From positions 1 to 64,000 of the forward strand of contig JASBTJ010000042.1 in the NCBI GenBank assembly GCA_030148485.1: 64,000 nucleotides of DNA, in the 5' to 3' direction. The notes beneath the pieces are model-generated. The model was not told the DNA's origin. It saw nothing but the letters and a program-made list of their open reading frames with translations, and made no database searches. Position 1 is the stretch's first letter; each line of letters opens with the position of its first letter. Made by a program: the position numbers and the translations under genes. This document shows positions 7,391 to 17,250 of this stretch, in pieces. The DNA is from Gammaproteobacteria bacterium (GTDB taxonomy: Bacteria > Pseudomonadota > Gammaproteobacteria > Chromatiales > Chromatiaceae).

Positions 7391-8560
7391 TCAGATGAAC
7401 TCTTGGTCTATAAACGTACCGGTGCCCCGGATCGCTAGCAGGAGTGTTTCGTCTGCGTAGGTGCAGCCCGTAGCACCTGGATCGGCCTGCTCTGCCTTGC
7501 TCGCCAGATCTGGGGCATGACCTTCGCCATTTTGCAGACACGCTAACAGTGGCGCGTAGCCATCCGGCCAGGCCTCGACGTCTCCAAAGCGTTGACGCAA
7601 AGACTTCAGGATGGCCATCCCGGAGTAGTCGAGGTCCCCCCAGAACCAGACAGGCCAGGCTGGCTTATGACCTGCAAACCACCAAGCTTCAAACTGATCT
7701 TGGGCAGCATGATCGGAACCTGCCTGGTAATGCATGCTCGCCCCATTGCGTTCCCTCACCCGCTCGGCACTACCTCGAAAACCCGCGGCATACACCAGAG
7801 CTAGGCCCTCAACCCCATCGGGACGTCCGAATAGGGCCTGAACATAGGTATCCTGATTCTCAATAAACAAGATGCCTTTACATACCGCAGGAAGGAATAC
7901 GTGTATCAGAATTGGTCGGGGCAGGATTTCTAGGGAGGGGTACAACTGACGCAGAAGGTCTTCTCGTGTATCCAAGACCTTAGAGTTTCCCCAGAACACC
8001 CGGGCGCTCAGTTGACGCAAGGTCAGATGATGCTTTGCGCAGGCGGCGATATGCGTGAAGGCCTCGACAACCTCTGCTGCGGTTTTGCCCGGTATTCTGA
8101 CCGGCCTGTCCAGAAGTGACGTCCCCTCATCCGAGAACGCTGCAGACTGTGCTTCGACGGCAGATCTCCATTCTGCTTGGTAGCTCTTTTGGCGAGGCCG
8201 GGATAACCAGGCACGACAGATGTCTTCTGCACCTTCCAGGAATCTGAGTGATGCACCGATATATTCCGGGTCGTAGGGCTGGCGTTTTCGGTTGGTCCGA
8301 ACCTCGAAGATCAGGCCTTCAAGGCTACGCAAAAGCGCCCAAGTCCGGTCTGCAGACTCATCATTCTTATGCAACGCCGGCGCGAGGCCTCGAGTCAGAG
8401 TAATACTCAGAACACGAGTACGCTCACTCATCGGCTTCTGATCCAATTTGTCGAGGAATGCGTTAAGAACCGCGACGACTTCAAGCTCGTCACCGAGCCA
8501 CTCTGGGCGACTGGGAACCTCTTGGCCCGCCTCCGTGCTGAGTAAGCCTACGCCAGTCAT
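7391..8560 (-). CDS. jetD: Wadjet protein JetD (Toprim nuclease)
   Basis: 389 residues. JetD is the nuclease subunit of Wadjet, which cuts small circular plasmids after SMC-driven loop extrusion. The N-terminal half corresponds to the DUF3322 DNA-binding region. The C-terminal half holds a Toprim-like site with Glu234 in ILFIENQDTY and Asp309/Asp311 in FWGDLDYSG, the expected acidic triad. Its ATG overlaps the jetC stop by four bases (ATGA). Last gene of the jetABCD order and of the long minus-strand run. Confidence 0.9.
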   Translation of the reverse strand: MTGVGLLSTEAGQEVPSRPEWLGDELEVVAVLNAFLDKLDQKPMSERTRVLSITLTRGLAPALHKNDESADRTWALLRSLEGLIFEVRTNRKRQPYDPEYIGASLRFLEGAEDICRAWLSRPRQKSYQAEWRSAVEAQSAAFSDEGTSLLDRPVRIPGKTAAEVVEAFTHIAACAKHHLTLRQLSARVFWGNSKVLDTREDLLRQLYPSLEILPRPILIHVFLPAVCKGILFIENQDTYVQALFGRPDGVEGLALVYAAGFRGSAERVRERNGASMHYQAGSDHAAQDQFEAWWFAGHKPAWPVWFWGDLDYSGMAILKSLRQRFGDVEAWPDGYAPLLACLQNGEGHAPDLASKAEQADPGATGCTYADETLLLAIRGTGTFIDQEFI

Positions 8561-11500
8561 CCTGCGGCGAACTCTTCCATGAAATCGAGGTTTGCCTGCT
8601 GATAGACAGACCGCCTATGTGTATCCCACAGCTCTTTGATGCGCTCCTGGTTACACTGTTTACGATCTACAAGGACACGCGTTACCAATTGTCCGCGTAG
8701 CGCTTCACTTGGCACCTTCGCAAACACGAACTCATTGCTTATGAGATCCATGAACGGCCCGCATTTGCTGGTCGGCATAATGAAGATCAACTGCAGGCCA
8801 AGGGATTCGGTCAGGTACTTGATCACCTCGCGGGAGCGCGTCTCATCCATCTTTGAGAAGGCCTCGTCTACGAGCACCATGCGCAGATGCGCCCTACCCT
8901 CCGAGAAACGGAAAGCAGACGTAATGGCAGCCGACCGGATGATATAGGCGGGCGTCTCGAGCTGCCCCCCGGAGCCAGTGCCGTATTCACTCAGCGGAAT
9001 GGGATCCTTACCCTCTACTTCTTTATAGATCTCATAGTGCCGATAGTTTCGATAATCCGCGACGCGCTCCAGTTCGCGCATTGCTCGACCCTCGTCCTCA
9101 TCGAGCAACATATCCATAAGCGCGTCGCGCACCTTCGCTGACCGGTCACTCAGTGAAGCATCAAACAGCGTCACCTCATCCCCGAGACCTGGTGTTTTGA
9201 CCACTTCTTCAAAGAAGCGCGCATAGTCCCGGTACTCCGGCACCCATTCGCTGGCAAAACGGAAAGTCTCTCTATCTGCACCAAACTGGTGGTGCTGAAG
9301 CTCCTTATTCAGCAGCTCGATCTGACGTTTGCCTTCTCCTAGCGCCTGGTAGATCGCATGGCAAAGGTGGGAAACAAAGGCATTGTTGAATGCATCCTTC
9401 AGTTCAGCCAGCGCAGAGCGCTTCTCGACAAGGATATTGTTTTTCAGAATATTGTGAATGCGGTCGATTTCCCGGCTGACATCACAGATTGCTTTGAACA
9501 GCTCTGGCCCATACTCCCCACTGAATTCGGAGTACACAATGGCATCAGACGGCCGGCAATGTTGATTGTGGGCAAGTATTTCGTCTGAGGTTCGGCGCTC
9601 AGCCGCATGAAGCATTTTTTCGACTTCTGCCCGCTGATTCTCTGCAACCTCGATGTTTAGCGACTTTGCCTCTTGGTCTGCCAAATCCAAGCGACCATCT
9701 ACATCGAAATCTGGCCATACCGCGGTGATGCCTTGCAATGTCGCCTCGTGTGCTTCGACCTTTCCGCGATTCTGTTCCTGGAGACGACTCAGTGCATTGA
9801 GGTCTTTCTCTATTCGTTCGAGTTCATTCTTCAGAACCCCTCTCTTAGTATTGAGCCCTGCCTCTCTCTCCTTCAGTGCATCAGCTCTGATCTGAAGCTC
9901 GGTGAGCCTCTCTTCCAGATCTTGATGTTCTGACAGGTCCAGCTGGCCAAGGATGGCAGCGTTCTCCTCGAGCTTACGATGTATCGAAAGCACTTCTTGC
10001 AGGATGTCACCGTATGAGGATGGCCTCACGTTATCCACAGACTGAAGCAACGCCTCGGCTTGTTGCATCAAGTCATTCGCCTGATTCCATTCCAGCTCAA
10101 TAGCGTCTAGTTCAGCTTTCTTAGCAGCAAGCGCACGTTCTCGAGCGGCGACGCCAAATACCAGGTCACTATCGGGCAGGTCGCAGCGCCACATACTGTA
10201 GTTGCCTGACCCCATGCCGTCTTCTGTGACGCCGCGCCGTGTTCTACGCAGCTCGTCAGCAGAGCCAACCCTTTGCACTGTGCCGTAGCTGGCAATGACA
10301 TAATCCCGAGCCACTGCATGGGTAAACTCCAGGACATGGATGATCGAATTCTGATCGAGCACCACTTTGGCAGCGTCTTCAGCAGCCTTTTTGCCCTGAA
10401 TCACCCTGGCGCGGTTATCACGCCCAGGTAGGCTACGAACGATTCTTATCGCCTCTGCTTCGTAGTCCTCAGCAACAAGGATCGAGTAGCGCGCACCACC
10501 GATGTAACCCTCAATGGCCGCTTGCCATCGTGGATCCTTTACCTCCACGTGATCACATAGCACGCGCGCGTCGGCACCAGGACACTGCTGCCGGATGGCC
10601 TTTAAGGCGCGCTCCACGAACCCTGGGTAGGTGACCTGACTGGCGTCAAGTTTGGCTATTTCACGCTTCTTCTCTTCACGTTGTGCCTTGACCGATTCGT
10701 ATCGATTCTTACGGCTATGCGCTAAGTCGCTAACTTGATCGCGGCGACTGCGTTCTCCTTGCCTGTCGTGCCAGAAGCCATGCCAATGATTGTGTGCGGA
10801 CTGGACATTCCGTAGGTCGATGATCCGATCTTCAATGGCCGACACGGCACCCACCGCATCACGCTGTACAAGATTATGTATATCCGACAGGACGGATTTC
10901 CCTGAATCGATAACCGATCGTGCAGCAGCCATCCCGTCGAGGCTAGCCACTTGCGGCATAGCCGATGTCAGCTCTTTATCACCCAGTGCTCGCAATATCT
11001 CTGTGGCACCCTGGATGTTTGCTGTGACTACCTGGTCTTCTTGAAGAACCCTTGTGACGGCTGTCGTCAGCGAATCGTTCAAGTCTTTGGCTTTGCTCTC
11101 TAGCTCATCCTTCTGCTTCAGCGCATCAATGCCCTGACGTTGCGCTTCCAAGGTGATGAGCTGCTGACGTACTGACTTAGCTTCATCATCTGCGTCAGAT
11201 ATCGCCTTTTCCGTCTCAAGCAGCTCTGTACGCTTATCTCTCTGCAGGTCTTTCCCTCGCCGATAATCTTTCTGTCGAATCTCGTATTCGGCTTGGGCCA
11301 GGGTGTAGTCGAGCAGATTCAGTTCAATCCAATAATCGATATAGGATTGTGCATGCCCCTTTGCACTTTCTAGCGTCTCAATAGATGACACCAACTGGGC
11401 AGCGTCACGCTCCATCCCGTGTATGGTCTTCAACTGCGACGAGACTGACCGAATCGCCTCTCCAAGATCTTTTTGCTCAAGAATCTCGTCCGCCACGAAC

Positions 11501-12192
11501 CGGTTAATGCTTTTTACTGGCTTGTAAGCCATGAAGCGGGAAAAGGCCCGCGCTGCGGCAATCGCCTCTAGATCTGAAACGGACTCGGTTTTCCCACGAA
11601 GCGCACCATACAAGCGCCGCAGGTAAGCCTTCTTGGCGTCATAGCGTTCGACGTTCCGTTTCCCGAGTTCTTTAATTAGCTGGGTCTGGAAGTCGGTAAG
11701 AGACACGACTTGCTTTCCCGCGGGCGTCTCCTGAACAAAATGGCTCGGCTCCAGAGTTACACCGGGCAGAACATAAAACTGTGCAGCCTCTTCCCTCGCC
11801 ACCGTATTGCTGCCGGCCAGATCGAGCCATGCCCGCACGGCGATGATGGCGGTAAAGGGTTCTGCTGCCTCTCCCTTATTGGGATGAAAAACTGCAGCAA
11901 GGTAACCATCAGTGGGGTCCAGACGCGCATAACTTCCGTCGTCACATCCGAGCACATAGGAAGCGAGGGTACGGACGCGCTTTCCACCACGCCCACGTTG
12001 CGTCGTTTCATCCTGTCCTGGGTTGTACTGGAACAGGTTTTCATGCGCAGCCGTCATGACAGTCTGGATGGCGTCTGCCGCAGTGGTCTTACCCGACCCG
12101 TTCCCGCCAGAAAATAGATTGATCGGCCCGAACTCGAAATCGATGGTCGGGACATTTCCCCAATTAATGAAGATAAAGCGCTTAAGAAACAT
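8557..12192 (-). CDS. jetC: Wadjet protein JetC (SMC/MukB-like ATPase)
   Basis: 1,211 residues from ATG 12192, chosen because GGAGG lies six bases upstream; an upstream in-frame ATG at 12237 sits inside jetB. Walker A is GGNGSGKT at 29-36. A long coiled-coil central region follows. Near the C-terminus are a signature-like YGTGSGGQLETPAY and the Walker B LRMVLVDEAFSKMDE. This is the motor that extrudes DNA loops to sense plasmid-sized circles. The start overlaps the jetB stop by 11 bases. Confidence 0.93.
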   Translation of the reverse strand: MFLKRFIFINWGNVPTIDFEFGPINLFSGGNGSGKTTAADAIQTVMTAAHENLFQYNPGQDETTQRGRGGKRVRTLASYVLGCDDGSYARLDPTDGYLAAVFHPNKGEAAEPFTAIIAVRAWLDLAGSNTVAREEAAQFYVLPGVTLEPSHFVQETPAGKQVVSLTDFQTQLIKELGKRNVERYDAKKAYLRRLYGALRGKTESVSDLEAIAAARAFSRFMAYKPVKSINRFVADEILEQKDLGEAIRSVSSQLKTIHGMERDAAQLVSSIETLESAKGHAQSYIDYWIELNLLDYTLAQAEYEIRQKDYRRGKDLQRDKRTELLETEKAISDADDEAKSVRQQLITLEAQRQGIDALKQKDELESKAKDLNDSLTTAVTRVLQEDQVVTANIQGATEILRALGDKELTSAMPQVASLDGMAAARSVIDSGKSVLSDIHNLVQRDAVGAVSAIEDRIIDLRNVQSAHNHWHGFWHDRQGERSRRDQVSDLAHSRKNRYESVKAQREEKKREIAKLDASQVTYPGFVERALKAIRQQCPGADARVLCDHVEVKDPRWQAAIEGYIGGARYSILVAEDYEAEAIRIVRSLPGRDNRARVIQGKKAAEDAAKVVLDQNSIIHVLEFTHAVARDYVIASYGTVQRVGSADELRRTRRGVTEDGMGSGNYSMWRCDLPDSDLVFGVAARERALAAKKAELDAIELEWNQANDLMQQAEALLQSVDNVRPSSYGDILQEVLSIHRKLEENAAILGQLDLSEHQDLEERLTELQIRADALKEREAGLNTKRGVLKNELERIEKDLNALSRLQEQNRGKVEAHEATLQGITAVWPDFDVDGRLDLADQEAKSLNIEVAENQRAEVEKMLHAAERRTSDEILAHNQHCRPSDAIVYSEFSGEYGPELFKAICDVSREIDRIHNILKNNILVEKRSALAELKDAFNNAFVSHLCHAIYQALGEGKRQIELLNKELQHHQFGADRETFRFASEWVPEYRDYARFFEEVVKTPGLGDEVTLFDASLSDRSAKVRDALMDMLLDEDEGRAMRELERVADYRNYRHYEIYKEVEGKDPIPLSEYGTGSGGQLETPAYIIRSAAITSAFRFSEGRAHLRMVLVDEAFSKMDETRSREVIKYLTESLGLQLIFIMPTSKCGPFMDLISNEFVFAKVPSEALRGQLVTRVLVDRKQCNQERIKELWDTHRRSVYQQANLDFMEEFAAG

Positions 12193-12853
12193 CGGCCGCC
12201 TCCGCCTCATCAGCCAATTCGGCTGGCAGCGCCTCATCTAATGCCGCCAAAGCATCCTCAGTCACAAAGGTGACGATCATCGGATGAATTTTGAGTCCCA
12301 TCTCTCCGCTATCGAGGTCCGGATCCTTTCGATACTGAATCAACCGCAATTTCCGTAAGCGCTCAAAGACTTGTTTCCGCTCCGTCAATTTCTCAGGCAA
12401 TGTTCTTCCGAGGTGGTTGCGCAAGGCGATACCGATCGACTCAAGGGATTCGGTAACGTAACCGCCATCGTCCAACTGACCTTCTCTCAAGGCCTTGTCG
12501 TAGAGCAGGCGCAAGACAAGCAATAGAGCGATCTCCTCCTGTCGCAGTCGGGATCTAAGACCGGTTGAGAAAGTGCCGTTTTCGGCATCCTCCATCCCAG
12601 GTACTCGAGAACCGGGGGGATAAAGCCGGACATAAGCGAATCGCTTATCGTGGAAAAGACGAATGCCGACGACACCTAGGTATTCATCCACCAATTCAGG
12701 TACTCGGACGTATCTGTCGTAGAGCTGCTGTTCGATCTGGCTCTCATCGCGACACAGCACACCGTAGTTGAGCAGGCGAAGACAGAGCTCCTGATACTCC
12801 TCGAGCGTCACGCCCGCCTTTTCAAGCCGTTCTTCGAGATAATCAACCAACAT
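12182..12853 (-). CDS. jetB: Wadjet protein JetB (DUF4194, KITE-like subunit)
   Basis: 223 residues. JetB is the small winged-helix (KITE/MukE-like) subunit that bridges the kleisin JetA and the SMC JetC. The protein is acidic and helical, starting MLVDYLEERLEKAG and containing EEIALLLVLRLLYDKALREG, typical of DUF4194. Its start overlaps the jetA stop by 11 bases and its stop overlaps the jetC start, so the three are translationally coupled. Assignment rests on size, order and these segments. Confidence 0.9.
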   Translation of the reverse strand: MLVDYLEERLEKAGVTLEEYQELCLRLLNYGVLCRDESQIEQQLYDRYVRVPELVDEYLGVVGIRLFHDKRFAYVRLYPPGSRVPGMEDAENGTFSTGLRSRLRQEEIALLLVLRLLYDKALREGQLDDGGYVTESLESIGIALRNHLGRTLPEKLTERKQVFERLRKLRLIQYRKDPDLDSGEMGLKIHPMIVTFVTEDALAALDEALPAELADEAEAADVS

Positions 12854-14285
12854 CGTCTCGCCTTGTTATCAGTTCGATCGTGAATTCATCGGTCGCGTCG
12901 TAGTAGTCGGTTTTGACCCTGTTGTTCGTAGGGGTCACCTTGAACGCAAACTCACTCGAAGTTATTCCGCCCACTTCAATCGCATGGGCACTCATCAGGA
13001 GCTCTTTTGCATCTCGGATAGGGAGGTTCTGGGAATGGATCCGATGTCCTTCACTCAGCGCAGTAATCACGTAGTCGCGCTGCTTCTGCGTATTGAAGGT
13101 AAATGCCAAATCAACCGCAGACTGGATGAACATCTGGCGTCGTGATTCAAGATCGTGCTCGGCGGGCTCTTCGATACTGCTATTGACCACCCTCGCCTTT
13201 CTCGACGCAATTAAGCGGAGTGCGTCGGCGTCTGGAAGGCCGATCGTCAGTGTCGCAAACGCCTCGCCAGCATTCTCCAGTGCCACTGCCCGCTGGTCTT
13301 CGGATGCTTGCCGGTATCGTTCAAGGAGTCCGTGAAGAAGATTCTGACTCGCGCCACCGGCATAACTGAGCTGCCGCATGATGATGTCAGCACGACGGGT
13401 GAATCCATTAAGGGCCTGACGCAGAGCCGGCAGCATCACCGACGAAGCGTTATGCATGCGCGACTCAATGCCATCTAGGATCGCCATAAGGACGGACTGT
13501 TGCGGATCGCTCACCAGTTCCGGCGCCGTCCGCCGTAAGTCTCGTTCTGCCTGGGCCTTGAACTCCTTGCGCTTACGCTTAACACGGTCAATCAGATCGC
13601 TAATCTCATCGCGGTATTTTTCGACCGAATCCGCAGACAGCATGATTGAAACGTCCGGCTTAAAGCGCTTTTCCATGAAGTCGAAAAACTCATCTGACGC
13701 GCGCTGCACAACCTGCTGCGACTCAACCTCCTTGACAAGCTGTCGACGCCTCTCATCCAGCTCAGCGATAACATCGGAAAAGTCAGAGACAATGCGCTCA
13801 GAGTATTCGTAGGCATCGAGCAGGTCATACACCTCGCCCTTATCCAGGAAGGATTTCAGCGCGTTGCGAGTATTGCGGGTATTCCTATGACGCGTGCGGA
13901 AGCGTCCACCTGCCGCATCGGCCATCGGCTGCGTGAATAGCCGGCCATGCCGTGAGAAGGCATATGTCGCCTGCAAGGTCGCTTCATCGATATGACGTTC
14001 GAGCCAGCCATGCTCTACCAGGAGACCTAGTATCCAATTCGCCTGCTCTCGCTGTGTCCTGTGGCCTACCGAGAACTCGTCACCTTCCTCATCATCAAAA
14101 ACCGGGCTGCGGGCTATCGCCTCCTCGAAGATCTCGATGACTTGGTCACGCGTAAAGCTGCGGCTGTAGTCCGCTAAAGCTCCATACAGGCGCTCGTAGA
14201 ATACGCTGAGGCAATCGGCCACCTGGCCCCGGTATTTTCCATTCAGGGGTCGAAAGAAGTGGGTTCTTGTTTCCGCGAATAGCAT
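12843..14285 (-). CDS. jetA: Wadjet protein JetA (DUF3375, kleisin-like subunit)
   Basis: 480 residues. The start MLFAETRTHFFRPLNGKY matches the characteristic opening of type I JetA (DUF3375). The middle (about 150-290) is coiled coil, with winged-helix regions at the ends, consistent with the kleisin of the complex. It begins 11 bases after the stop of the type III res gene, with no room for a strong independent promoter. Co-transcription with the restriction genes upstream is therefore likely. Confidence 0.92.
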   Translation of the reverse strand: MLFAETRTHFFRPLNGKYRGQVADCLSVFYERLYGALADYSRSFTRDQVIEIFEEAIARSPVFDDEEGDEFSVGHRTQREQANWILGLLVEHGWLERHIDEATLQATYAFSRHGRLFTQPMADAAGGRFRTRHRNTRNTRNALKSFLDKGEVYDLLDAYEYSERIVSDFSDVIAELDERRRQLVKEVESQQVVQRASDEFFDFMEKRFKPDVSIMLSADSVEKYRDEISDLIDRVKRKRKEFKAQAERDLRRTAPELVSDPQQSVLMAILDGIESRMHNASSVMLPALRQALNGFTRRADIIMRQLSYAGGASQNLLHGLLERYRQASEDQRAVALENAGEAFATLTIGLPDADALRLIASRKARVVNSSIEEPAEHDLESRRQMFIQSAVDLAFTFNTQKQRDYVITALSEGHRIHSQNLPIRDAKELLMSAHAIEVGGITSSEFAFKVTPTNNRVKTDYYDATDEFTIELITRRDDVG

Positions 14286-14296
14286 CCCGTCGACCG

Positions 14297-17239
14297 CTAG
14301 CCGTTAAGCGCTTCTTCCAGATTCGTCACCACGTCATAGTCCACCCCAATCGCCTCGAAATGCTTCTTGCCACAGGCGATTTTGTCTTTCTCCTTGTCTC
14401 GTAGCTCAGCCAGGTTGCGGGTGCCCTTGGTTTCCCGGATGAGATAGAGCTTTTCCTCGTTCTCAGTGACGATTGCCCAGTCGGGGTTGTAGGGACCGAC
14501 AGGGGTGTCGACTTTGAACTGCGGGGGTAGCTTGCAGTAGAACTTGACCCTGTCGTCGAGATCGCAGGCCTTAGCGAACTCCTTCTCGACGTCGGAATCG
14601 AATTCGACATAGTTGAACAGGGTCTTGTCGCCGTTCTGCACCTCATAGAGGTTGTTCAGATAACGGGTGATGCCTCGCTCTGCCTCTTCCTCCATGCGGT
14701 GCATCTCGTAGACGACACCAGCGATCTTTTCGTACTCAATGCCGTTGACCGTCACTCGGTGCAGTTCCCGCTGGATGATGTCGGTGACCTGGTTGATGAA
14801 GACTTGCGGATTGAGCAAGAACTCGCCCAGCCGGCCGGACTCCTTCAAGATGCGAACCAACGTATGACGGGTAAGCTCTGTACTGTTCTGCAAATAGGCC
14901 AGGATGTCCGGCAGGACCGGTGATTGCGCCACGTCTCTCACCCCGCCAGAGATCTGCTCGCCCTCGATGCCCGCCTTGGTCATGTTCTGGCGATAGAGGG
15001 CCGTGGTGATCCGTGGTTTGTGGATCTTCGGCATGTCCGCGATCGCTTGCGCGGTTTTCTTCACTAGCTCGTCGGTATCGAAGGTGACCCTATAGCGGGT
15101 CTTCTGGCTGATCTTCTCCCACAGCGCGCGGAAGGTTGGGTCTAACGTGACGTTCTTGCGCAGTTCCAGGTTCTTGCGGTCGCGTGCGTTGACCACGCGG
15201 TTCTTGAAGACGTACTTGTTCAGCTCATCGACAATCTGGGAACGCATGTGCGCCCAGTCGTCGGGCAGAGCCAGCACGAAATGGGGGTTCTTCGGGTCGA
15301 ACTTGTCCTGCACCCTACCCTCGCCATCCAGATAGCCATTGCTAACCAGTGAGTCATGCAGGGCCTTCGATACATCCTGGCCTAGCGGCGTGTATTGCTC
15401 GGCCTCCGGGTTGGCGAGCTTGGCGAACGCTGTGATATCAACCTTGCCGAAGCCGATGCCGTAGTCCTCTTCGTACTCGGTTTGCAGTTGACGGGCGAAG
15501 TCGTCATAGGACTCGTTCGCGACGACCGTCAGTCGGTTGACCGTGGGGTCAAACACGCGCTCTCCATGCTCGTTCACAGGGAGGCGCAGTCCCCGCCCGA
15601 TCTCCTGGCGCTTGCGGTCTTGCGACTTGGTCTCATTGAGAGTGCAGATCTGGAAGACGTTCGGGTTGTCCCAGCCTTCACGCAGCGCGGTATGCGAGAA
15701 GATGAACCGCAGCGGCTCATCGGGGGACAATAATCGCTCCTTCTCCCGCATGATCAAGGCATAGGTATCTTCATCGGCTTGGGTCTTTCCGGAGGTGTCC
15801 TTGGCAACCCCCTTGTCCTGTGAGAAGTAGCCGTTGTGGACCTGCTCCACCGGGAAATCGAGCAGCCCTTTGTAGAGGGACTTTTGCGTCAGCTCCTTGT
15901 ATGCCTCTTCAAACCACTGGCCGATCTTGCCAAGGCTGGTCGCACCGTCGTCATGGTAAATCCGGTAATTGGCCACCTTATCGATGAAGAACAGCGACAA
16001 CACCTTGATGCCCTTGCCGCGTACGGCGTGTTCTTTCTTGAGGTGCTGTTCGACTGTCTCGTAGACCTGGGCGCGCATCAGGTCGTCGCCTAAGCCGCCC
16101 AGCTCTTCTCCGAGGCGGACCACCTGGCCGTTGCTGAATTCAACGTGTTCTAGACCCGGTTCGCAGGAGATATTCGCCACCAGCCAGCCATGCTGGTATT
16201 CCTGGCGGTCTTTCGACTTCAGGTAGAGGTCATCACCCTGCTTGACGGTGACCGCCTTCTTCTTCGGCCCAGTCGTGTCCTCGACATTGATCTGCAGCTT
16301 GGCCTTGATGCCCTTGGTGTTATCGACATTCTTCAGGGCGACGAAGGTACTGTTGAATCCGTCTTCCCCTATCAGGCTGGCGACCTCGATGCGCTTGACC
16401 AGACGCAGGTCATACGCATCGATGGGATTCAGCACATACAGCAGGTTGTAGGGGTTCTTGTGGGTAGCCGAATAGCGCAGCGTGCAGAGCGGGTTAAGGC
16501 CCTCCAGTGCCTGAGCGCGTTTGGTCTGCTCCTTGCGGGTATCGCCTTCCACCGACTGAGGTTCGTCGATGATCATGATCGGACAGGCGGCGCGGATGAA
16601 ATCGATGGGCCGAACCCCGGACAGGCGATCATTCTCCTGGTTCATGATCGCTTTGGCCTTGTCGAAGGCCTGGATGTTGATCACCATCAGCTGGATCTTG
16701 TTGGAGGTGGCGAACTGCCGCACCTGACCCAGCCGCTTAGGGTCATAGACAAAGCTGTCGTAAGGCACCTGGTCGTAGAGTTCCTTGAAGTGATCCCGCA
16801 TGACCTCAAGGCTCTTCTGGACGCCTTCCCGGATCGCGATACTTGGCACCACCACAATGAACTTGGTGAAGCCGTACCGCTTGTTCAGCTCGAAGACAGT
16901 CCGCAGATAGACATAGGTCTTGCCGGTACCGGTCTCCATCTCCACTGAGAAATGCCGGCCGGCGAGTTCCGACTGCTTGGTGATGTTGTTCTCTTCCTGA
17001 ACCTTCTGCAGGTTCTCCAGCAGCAGTTCATCAGTCAGGACCAAGTGGTTAGCGACAGCGGCGATATTCGCGAACTCGTCGTCACCCAATGCCAGCTGAC
17101 TCCCACCTTCCTGCGTACCGACGGAGACCGAGTAGGTCTCGTTCGCCAAGGGCTGCCCGTCGAACAGCCCAGCCACGGAATCGATAGCCCGTTGTTGGTA
17201 GTCGAGGTTACCGTCGAACTTGAACTTGAGGAGAGACAC
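14297..17239 (-). CDS. Type III restriction endonuclease subunit Res
   Basis: 980 residues from GTG 17239, preferred because GAGGGGG lies six bases upstream; a TTG at 17254 is the alternative. An N-terminal SF2 helicase carries Walker A METGTGKTYVY near residue 105 and a DEPQ box (MIIDEPQSVEGD) near 225, the type III variant of DEAD. A C-terminal PD-(D/E)XK nuclease shows NPDWAIV about 916-921 and ETKG at 936-939. It works with Mod, translocating or diffusing between two unmethylated sites before cutting. It directly follows mod. Confidence 0.92.
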   Translation of the reverse strand: MSLLKFKFDGNLDYQQRAIDSVAGLFDGQPLANETYSVSVGTQEGGSQLALGDDEFANIAAVANHLVLTDELLLENLQKVQEENNITKQSELAGRHFSVEMETGTGKTYVYLRTVFELNKRYGFTKFIVVVPSIAIREGVQKSLEVMRDHFKELYDQVPYDSFVYDPKRLGQVRQFATSNKIQLMVINIQAFDKAKAIMNQENDRLSGVRPIDFIRAACPIMIIDEPQSVEGDTRKEQTKRAQALEGLNPLCTLRYSATHKNPYNLLYVLNPIDAYDLRLVKRIEVASLIGEDGFNSTFVALKNVDNTKGIKAKLQINVEDTTGPKKKAVTVKQGDDLYLKSKDRQEYQHGWLVANISCEPGLEHVEFSNGQVVRLGEELGGLGDDLMRAQVYETVEQHLKKEHAVRGKGIKVLSLFFIDKVANYRIYHDDGATSLGKIGQWFEEAYKELTQKSLYKGLLDFPVEQVHNGYFSQDKGVAKDTSGKTQADEDTYALIMREKERLLSPDEPLRFIFSHTALREGWDNPNVFQICTLNETKSQDRKRQEIGRGLRLPVNEHGERVFDPTVNRLTVVANESYDDFARQLQTEYEEDYGIGFGKVDITAFAKLANPEAEQYTPLGQDVSKALHDSLVSNGYLDGEGRVQDKFDPKNPHFVLALPDDWAHMRSQIVDELNKYVFKNRVVNARDRKNLELRKNVTLDPTFRALWEKISQKTRYRVTFDTDELVKKTAQAIADMPKIHKPRITTALYRQNMTKAGIEGEQISGGVRDVAQSPVLPDILAYLQNSTELTRHTLVRILKESGRLGEFLLNPQVFINQVTDIIQRELHRVTVNGIEYEKIAGVVYEMHRMEEEAERGITRYLNNLYEVQNGDKTLFNYVEFDSDVEKEFAKACDLDDRVKFYCKLPPQFKVDTPVGPYNPDWAIVTENEEKLYLIRETKGTRNLAELRDKEKDKIACGKKHFEAIGVDYDVVTNLEEALNG

Positions 17240-17250
17240 TGGTGACCCCC

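Noticed and set aside
15395-16948. Long plus-strand ORFs inside the type III res gene
   Set aside because: They are antisense to a strongly supported gene and result from its GC-rich codon pattern.
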